This document shows, one piece after another, positions 57,494 to 64,000 of a stretch of 64,000 nt of DNA (positions are counted from its first letter, which is position 1; each line of letters starts with the position of its first letter). Position numbers and translations under genes: made by a program. The stretch covers positions 4,461,620-4,525,619 of the forward strand of contig NW_023503375.1 of NCBI RefSeq assembly GCF_014529535.1, written 5' to 3'. Under the pieces are notes generated by a model. The model did no database searches and was not told the DNA's origin. It worked only from the letters and a program-made list of their open reading frames with translations. This stretch comes from Bradysia coprophila. Taxonomy: Eukaryota > Arthropoda > Insecta > Diptera > Sciaridae.

Positions 57494-57589
57494 TGCTGCG
57501 AAAGTACCTCATTACTCCGGAAACAACACACTAGTGAGTTTCCGAGTATCACAAAGTTGTTTCCGGAGTAATGAGGTACTTTCGCAGCA
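57494..57589. repeat. Perfect 34-bp inverted repeat
   Basis: Arms 57494-57527 and 57556-57589 (TGCTGCGAAAGTACCTCATT then ACTCCGGAAACAAC and its complement) are perfect with a 28-nt loop. Fragments of the arm (GATGCTGCGAAAGTA, AGTAGCAGCATCCAAT) occur at 50821 and 51007. Confidence 0.75.
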
Positions 57590-60500
57590 TCCAATGTAAC
57601 TTACTGTTCAGTACTGTTCAATAAATTTCGCTTTACTTGTTATCGGCAACGACAGCAAGAATAAACGACAAGCTCTGACTCAATAGGTCTTATATAGCAA
57701 AAAGTATGTTCAAAACAAATGAAGTAAAAGATTTCTGAAATCAGTCTATGAAAATCTTCGATCAAATGAAGTAATAGATCAGATAGTAAAAGTGTTCATA
57801 TGCTTGCCATGTGTGACAGGCTAATTTCTTTGGCTTAAGATTCTTCCTCTACAGTATTCCAGCTGTACAACAATACAACAATAAGCCGAACGAGTCTTGC
57901 AAGCTTCACAGCCTTTATCGTTGGAAATATTCCTAAATCAATAATATGAAACAGTGACGACTTACGACACCATTCTCCATATTATGCTCATCGTGTCATA
58001 GTGTTCTATATTTGTAATTTAAAATTTATGTTGGATGTCAACCAAAATGCATTAGTAAATTGATGTTCGTATCCAATGAATGAAAAACAAATTGTTTTTT
58101 TTTACGAATAATGTCATGTGTTTTGCATTAACATGTTGTTGGAATCAAAATCATTTAACATTTGATGGTATTTGCACCGTTATTATTACTATTCCATTTA
58201 CTAATTTCATATTTTTCTGATTACGACATCCGGCGAATTTATGCTTTATGTCGTTAATGCAACTTGCGCCGAAGTTGAATTGATTGAGAAAAAAATATTT
58301 TTTTTTCTGTTCGTTTAAAGTCTGTCACATTAAAATGCTGTGTGTAGGAAAAACGAGAGAAACTTGTTACACTATTGGATTGTATAAGCATACATTGCAT
58401 ACAGATAATCGATGGAAAATACATGTTTCTACTAATTAATTTGTTATGTTTTGCATTGATGAACCGGATTTCAGTGGCAGACAATGTCTACAATCAAAAG
58501 TCTCAGAATTTTTTTTTCTTCTTTTCTTTCGAATTCAAGATTTGTATTTACGACTGTTACCGACTCAAGTCAGTAAAGTTAAAATCAGTCCCGCGAAAAT
58601 TGCGTTCATTCATATGCTACCTTGTACACATCGTAAATTTAAGTATTTTTAAGTGTTGGCTACAAAGTTAGCACAGGCAATAAAGTGCACAGAAAAAAGA
58701 CAAATGCAGAGATCGCACATGAAATGCGTACACAAATGCTGCTGCAAGTTATGGATTTTTCTTGTGTGATACTTAAAAAGACGTCTGCATCAACTCAATC
58801 CCAAAATAATTTTTGAGAGACATTGGCTTTGATAGCGAATGCAATTAAAGTTGATTGATGAAGAAGAGTGCATGGCTAGAACGGGTGAAGAGCTGGCGTT
58901 AATGCGCTCTTTGATCAATGGAAAATTTTTGAAGTTTCTCTGTTTGCACAATAACCCGTCTTTTTCATCAACTTTGTTTTATTGATAGATAGTGAGCCTG
59001 TGCACGCACTGGTTTCTCATGAGGCCATGGTTTGAGACCATTGTTAGTGTTTGTTACACTACCCGATGCGGAAAATATTCCTTCACTGACTTTTGTGTTG
59101 GAAAGCTGGTGAGGGGCCTGCTGAGTGTAATAGCTCAGGGTTCACATTACGTTGACATTCTATAGTTATTTGTTTACTAAGGGAAAAAGTTGGAAATTTC
59201 ATTTCGAGTGTGTTGTTTGTCGCCCTGAGTGTAGCGAGAGAAAATGAAATTTCCAAGTTTCTTTTCCCGAGGTCAACACGTTTTTCACAACGAAGGCTAC
59301 CAACATTTCAGATGAGGTGAGAAAATGACTATTTTCTCGCCTGCGTTGTGATAAAATTGTTTTCAGAATTAAGGCACCGGTCCCAGATGAAACTTGAAAG
59401 CAAAATCTTTACTGAAAAGCATTGCCAGCCAATTTGAAAATGTGAAAATTTTACTCACATGCTGCAACTGTGAGCGCGCAGCGGTACAATATTAGTTAAA
59501 TTCTTCGATCTTCCAGCCGTTTCAAGCCGGCTACAGCCTATTTTTGGGTCGACAGCGGCTTACAGTTTCTTCACCTTAAGCAAACACAATTTTATATTTA
59601 TCCGAGGGGGTACGCACTCGTATTTATCAGAGTTCAAATGTCATCATTGTTACCAGAGCTAAGTGATTCCCCATTTACAATATTTTGGCGCAAAATTTGA
59701 ATTTGCTTAAGCGTTTTCAAATTTTGCGCCAAAATATCAGAAACTGGAAACATTGACTGGGAACATCAATTACATTTAAAACTCTTAACAATCTCAAATA
59801 TGTTCAGAACTAAAAAAACATTGTATTTTCGGCGACAAGCCTGTCTGGCTGCAAATGTCCTTTCAACAATTTTTTTTTAAATTTCATTCGTCATTCAGGG
59901 ACGATGTCTTCATTCGGGGATTTTCTACGCTGGGCTATGACTAGAGCTAAAGACTAAAAGTCGTAGAACATCATGATGCACTATAATCTACACACGCTCT
60001 CGGTCTGTAATATCAATTAACCATCGCGTTTTCCCTGACATACATCATTTTATATTTGACTCCACTCTCCACACCATTACTACACCATCAAAATTTTAAT
60101 TACTTTCGACACTCAATCCGTTGTTATTAGCGAATCTGAATGCAAGCGAAAGAAATCTCATTTTTTTTTGTTTTGCTTTGTTTCATTCATCTTAAAATAA
60201 ACTTTTTAGTTTCAATAAATCATTTCTTTAAAAACCGAAAGAACATTAATTTTTTTTTCTTCGTTCGCTCCTCTCCAATCCATCACGTACCAGTCTATGG
60301 TAATAAATCAAAAAGATGATGTTTCAATTAACTAATGATCTCAAAGGTAATCCCAATAGAGAAATAAATTGTTTTCAAATTATAAATTGAATTAAAAAAA
60401 ACATCAACAACCGGCCAAGTTTTATTCGTTCGAAACACAAAACATACGTCCTTCAAGATAAATAAATTTCAAATATGAAACAAACAGCACATACAATGAA

Positions 60501-61112
60501 TATTATATGCTCGGATAAAAATTACAAATCACTTTTATATCGAAGAGTCGCGTTTAAGCGTTTGCATACAGGCAATATTATTTCTCATATATAACAACAT
60601 TTACAACAAAATATTAAAAAAACAACAAGAAGAATGAAGATGTAAACGAAACGTACTCATCCGAAGAAATATATTATTTTGTGCAATTCTGTGACGGAAT
60701 TGAACTGTTTCTTGCCCCTTTGTAATATCGTATTGAGGAAGATTATTACACAGAAAACAAAGTTCAACTTTAGAGTTTTAAAGTTTTTTTCGCGCTCTGA
60801 AACTATCAATAATGTTCAATAATATGATGAAATAGTGCGCCAATAGAAGGAAATAGTATCCAAATAGATGCTCCAAGTAGATAGGAAAGACTTTTACTCA
60901 CATAGGCCACTGCTAACACCCTGAAAGACTGATGTACAATGCAAATGTTACCAAAACCTACAATAATCGCTAACATTTGGCACGTCTTAACAGGCAGCGG
61001 CAAAAATATGTCCGCTATAGGAAGACTAGTCAATAGTTATGAGCTAAAAGCTTAGACTAGTCACCTTTTACATTGTGAATACTTTTGCCACTATCTGTTG
61101 AGATGTGTCAAA
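57590..61112. other. Gene-free stretch, 3.5 kb
   Basis: No supported coding sequence. It includes palindromic family A at 59188-59275 and long T/A runs at 60120-60270. From 60904 it holds the left arm of an inverted repeat whose right arm lies at 61362-61411. Confidence 0.45.
59188..59275. repeat. Palindromic element, family A (second copy)
   Basis: GGGAAAAAGTTGGAAATTTC then ATTTCGAG is mirrored by AAATGAAATTTCCAAGTTTC then TTTTCCC around GCCCTGAGTGTAGCGAGAG. Same architecture as 32160-32275. Confidence 0.6.
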
Positions 61113-61334
61113 CAGGGACTATTTTGAGAAATCGAATTTCTCAAAATTTCTCAATTATTTCTCAATTATTTCTCAAAGAATTTCTCAAAAATTTCTCAAA
61201 TTTCTCAAAATTCTCAAATTTCTCAAAAATATAAAAAATTTCTCAAAAATTTCTCAAAGATTTCTCAAAGAATTTCTCAAGAATTTCTCAAATTTCTCAA
61301 AATTTCTCAAAGAATTTCTCAAAAATAGTCCCTG
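61113..61334. mobile_element. 222-bp hAT-type MITE with perfect 8-bp target duplication
   Basis: Ends CAGGGACTATTTTGAGAAAT and ATTTCTCAAAAATAGTCCCTG are inverted, and GTGTCAAA flanks both sides exactly (61105-61112, 61335-61342). CAGGG ends plus an 8-bp duplication are the hAT signature. The interior is a TTTCTCAAA-type tandem repeat that makes the spurious low-complexity open frame here. It sits between the arms of an older inverted repeat (60904-60955 / 61362-61411). Confidence 0.85.
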
Positions 61335-62595
61335 GTGTCAAATGTTAACGATGTTTGTTGTCGCTAACATTTGCATTGCACAATATAGTCTCTCAGAATT
61401 GCAACAGTGGCCAAAGCAATATTGTTTGTGCCGCAAAATGTATGGGACCTTGCGAGAGGAAAATATTCATAGAAAGTCTTTGTCAGTCAAAAGAAAATCC
61501 TTCAAAATTTTACGTAAAGAAATCCTCAAATTCGTAGAAAATCCATAAAAATCCGTAAAATCATAAATCAAATGAAAAGAAGCAAATGCAACACGAGTTG
61601 GTTATATATATTATTGCACTAGATGTGGATTGTGAACCCGAGCCGAAGCCGAGATTGACAAGCCATCGTGTTGCATAAATAACTATTATACGGTACGGTA
61701 TTCAATAAAATAAAATTTATAAAAACTTGATTATGGTCTACCACTTGTACCATACATTTGAAAATGAAGTGTTGTTTGTGTAAATGATTAAAGAGTTTCC
61801 CTATTATAAAATTAGCATAAAAATAAGTCTGGGAGCTGGCCGCTTGTTTTCAGAGATTATTGTAAATGGATTCGACTTGGAAATGCAATTAAATTGTTGA
61901 ATCCACCGGAGAGTTTTGTTTGAAAAAATTAATTTTTTATTTAAGTGATTTTATTGATTTATGAAAAAGCTCTTCAACGGATTTTCAATTATCATAAATT
62001 TAATTCTTTCTATCGAATGTGGAGAGAAAAAAAAACGTTTTGTCTGTAGTTAAACATAACACACTTTCTGGCATACGTCCAGATCTTAAATGCAGATCGT
62101 CTTCTTATTTTGAAGATGTAAAAAAATGTTTTTCCTCTTCAAAATTTTCATTCAAAAACATTTGCAGTATGGCCTGTCGGCGGCAATCTGAAAAACCAAA
62201 ACACATAATGTTCAATCGGTCTTAGACGGTTTGACTGGTAAATCATAATATTGGAAACGACTGGCATTTTTTCTTTAATTGCAAACAATCAATATCAACC
62301 ATTAATTTCATCGACAGCCTCTGAAACGATCGTGTTTCTTATGGAGATTTTTCATGGATCGTAATTTTGCTTTTTTATCAGTTTCATTCTGCGCAGTTTA
62401 TTGAAACAAAAAATGTTTTTTGGCTACAATAACAACCGAAATTGTTGTTTTTATTTTTCGCGCAAAAAACATCACACCACCACCGCATTAACAACAAACG
62501 CGGGTGTTTTTGTTTATACGAAGAAGAAAAAAAAATGCGGTCCAGATGGCCAGCTGTTCAAATTTTATTGATATTTTAATTGTTGTATTGTACAT
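61335..62595. other. Gene-free stretch
   Basis: Contains the right arm of the older inverted repeat (to about 61411) and then AT-rich DNA with no recognised gene. GAACCCGAGCCGAAGCCGAG at 61636 resembles the GAGCCGGAGGCGAG motif of the 2760 family. Confidence 0.4.
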
Positions 62596-62772
62596 TGTAG
62601 TGCCCCTTACTATATTAAGTAAGAGAGAAGTAAGTTCTCTCTCTTTAGTATAAGAACCATGAATATGTTACTTAAGTGAATAAAGAATCATTCCATATTA
62701 TATCGTCAAGCAGTGCGTTTCACTTAATACAACACTCCCGTTAAGACTATATATACCAACTATATATATACA
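62596..62772 (+). repeat. 5' LTR of a second LTR retrotransposon (element cut by window edge)
   Basis: A 177-bp segment from TGTAGTGCCCCTTAC to CTATATATATACA has TG...CA ends and is followed at once by a canonical primer-binding site. It contains AATAAAGAATC near 62680 as a candidate poly(A) signal. The partner LTR would lie beyond 64000. Confidence 0.7.
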
Positions 62773-62791
62773 TGGCGACCGTGACAGTGAT
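62773..62791 (+). promoter_or_regulatory. Primer-binding site, tRNA-Arg type
   Basis: TGGCGACCGTGACAGTGAT directly follows the LTR. TGGCGACCGTGACA is the sequence used by the Drosophila 412/mdg1 group, primed by tRNA-Arg. Confidence 0.7.
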
Positions 62792-62890
62792 ATAAAAAAA
62801 AAAAAAAAACGATAAGTGGTCGGGTTAGTGAAACCGTTGTACTGCAAAGTAAATAATTATTAATAAAGTGAATCATTAAATGAATAAATT

Positions 62891-63118
62891 ATGGGCACAT
62901 CTGACTCAAAGCCGCAAACCGCCACAACGGATGGTACTAACAGTAATACTGATGTTAATAGTGTCAATATAATTCAAGAATTTTCCGAACACAAAACCAG
63001 CACTGGCATTTGTTTATTAATAATAGTGGTACTATTGGCAATTCACTTTATCTATAAATTTTACACGTTACATAAAAAGTGTATCGTAAAGCGTGAGAGA
63101 CAAGTACGCCAAATTTGA
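62891..63118 (+). CDS. Small leader ORF of the second LTR element: myristoylation-like start, one membrane segment
   Basis: 75 residues. It starts MGTSDSKP (Gly2 and Ser at position 6 fit an N-myristoylation site), has a polar Asn/Thr-rich segment, a single hydrophobic helix (GICLLIIVVLLAIHFIYKFY, about residues 39-58) and a basic tail. It lies 100 bp after the primer-binding site, where comparable insect Gypsy elements carry a short ORF ahead of gag. Function unknown; a membrane-anchored accessory protein is inference. Confidence 0.55.
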   Translation: MGTSDSKPQTATTDGTNSNTDVNSVNIIQEFSEHKTSTGICLLIIVVLLAIHFIYKFYTLHKKCIVKRERQVRQI

Positions 63119-64000
63119 ATATTGAATATAAAAACAGAAAAATAAACCACGAACAATATTTGACGGGATTTGAAAAATAAATGAACAAATAACATTACTG
63201 GAATTGATGGACATCCAAGAGCACAGGCACGAAAATTCGTACAAATTTGGTCCGTGGGGTCCGTGGAAAACAGGAGAACATTGCTAAGTCAACAGCGAAG
63301 GCACAGAAAATCATAGATCGCACAGGCGCGTAAGGTCGTACAAAATTTGGCCCTGGGTAAACAGATACACATAGCAACAGGTATGAGTTATGGAAATTAA
63401 AATTTGATTTTTTTTTATAAGAAAATGTTTTAAATTTTGAAGTTTTTATATGTAACGACACGCGATTGAAAATTATATTTTATGCTTACGTTTTAAAATC
63501 GATGTTATATGAGAACGATTGTTTATTTTGCGACAGGATGTTGAAATATTAAATACGACGAAAAGTTGTTCTAATTAAAAAGAAAGAAAAAATATTTTTT
63601 TCTGATGTCAGCGAATTTAACACGCGCAGTTTTGAAATTCTTTACACGCGCAGTTTTGGAATTATTTTTTTTTTTCGCTTACAATCGGTATTTGGTATTA
63701 TTTTATGAAAGAAATACGATACTAAGTTTGGGACAGGATGTATAAATTTTGAAAATAATTGCAACATTGTGATTGATAAAGCAAACAAAGCGTATTTAAT
63801 GGTACGAAATGGAAACGTTTGAATCAAAGCCTTTATTTGATTTAACGGAATTTTTAATTGTTTATTTTTCAATTTTATTTTTCTTGATGGTCTTGTCATT
63901 GGTTTTAATTTGGTTTTATTGTCAAGCCCGAACGAATAGATTCATTTGATGTGTTTATATTGTTGGAAATCTGGTGAAGTTGATACGAATAAGTATTTTT
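63119..64000. other. Leader region of the second LTR element, no gag seen before window end
   Basis: A diverged direct repeat is visible: GCACAGGCACGAAAATTCGT then ACAAATTTGGTCC at 63221 and GCACAGGCGCGTAAGGTCGT then ACAAAATTTGGCCC at 63319. At 63620-63660 ACACGCGCAGTTTTG is duplicated. No sustained protein-like frame. Confidence 0.45.

Noticed and set aside
60806..61033. 75-codon minus-strand frame with hydrophobic stretches
   Set aside because: It overlaps the left arm of the inverted repeat at 60904-60955, and no conserved transmembrane family is recognised.
61105..61548. 147-codon frame rich in Phe/Leu/Lys
   Set aside because: Translation of the TTTCTCAAA repeats inside a hAT MITE.

Overview
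The window is nuclear DNA from an insect, most likely a lower (nematoceran) dipteran. This rests on AT-rich, MITE-dense intergenic DNA, split genes with mostly 40-120 nt GT-AG introns, a Ty3/Gypsy retrotransposon and recognisable animal housekeeping genes. The species cannot be named from sequence alone. Gene models below are my own splicing of open frames: every junction given keeps frame, but none is backed by transcripts.

Layout. 1-1500: degenerate repeats, GC-rich hairpins and one perfect inverted repeat. 1603-3991 and 8726-10529: two intact, directly repeated genes for a DUF2236 (mpaB / rubber-oxygenase-like) membrane protein ending in a KKxx-type ER signal. Each is preceded by a conserved 28-codon hydrophobic upstream ORF. 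Between them lies a 2.66-kb foldback-like element (5656-8317) with 302-bp terminal inverted repeats, a 9-bp target duplication and a 41-bp minisatellite core organised into 574-bp higher-order repeats. 12818-19436 is a compact housekeeping cluster: ELP4 (+), NUBP1/Nbp35 (-, tail-to-tail with ELP4) and cytoplasmic isoleucyl-tRNA synthetase (+, head-to-head with NUBP1). 19500-21710 holds a non-LTR remnant, small inverted-repeat elements and the terminal exon of an unrecognised minus-strand gene. 21767-27097 is a Ty3/Gypsy element with apparently identical LTRs but no zinc knuckle or protease active site. 28762-31246: a UPF0488/C8orf33-like gene (+) facing TTC38 (-). 31340-31511: a TATA box and a tiny ORF that looks like a bare signal peptide. 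33565-35232: a five-exon Tudor-like gene. 41351-43366: a 671-residue secreted Ser/Thr-rich protein (-).

From 43.4 kb to 62.6 kb I find no convincing coding sequence. That stretch is a gene desert or a very large intron/regulatory region full of palindromic MITEs, including a hAT-type MITE with a perfect 8-bp target duplication. The right edge (62596 onward) is the 5' end of a second LTR element: LTR, primer-binding site and a small ORF with a myristoylation-like start and one membrane segment.

Functional links. ELP4 (tRNA wobble-uridine modification), NUBP1 (cytosolic Fe-S assembly, which supplies Elp3-type Fe-S enzymes) and IleRS (tRNA charging) all serve translation, and NUBP1 and IleRS appear to share a 313-bp bidirectional promoter. 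No prokaryote-like operon, CRISPR array or defence system is present. The least conventional objects are the foldback/minisatellite element, the upstream ORF that in copy 2 is separated from the main DUF2236 frame by one in-frame stop, and the internally deleted but young-looking Gypsy copy.
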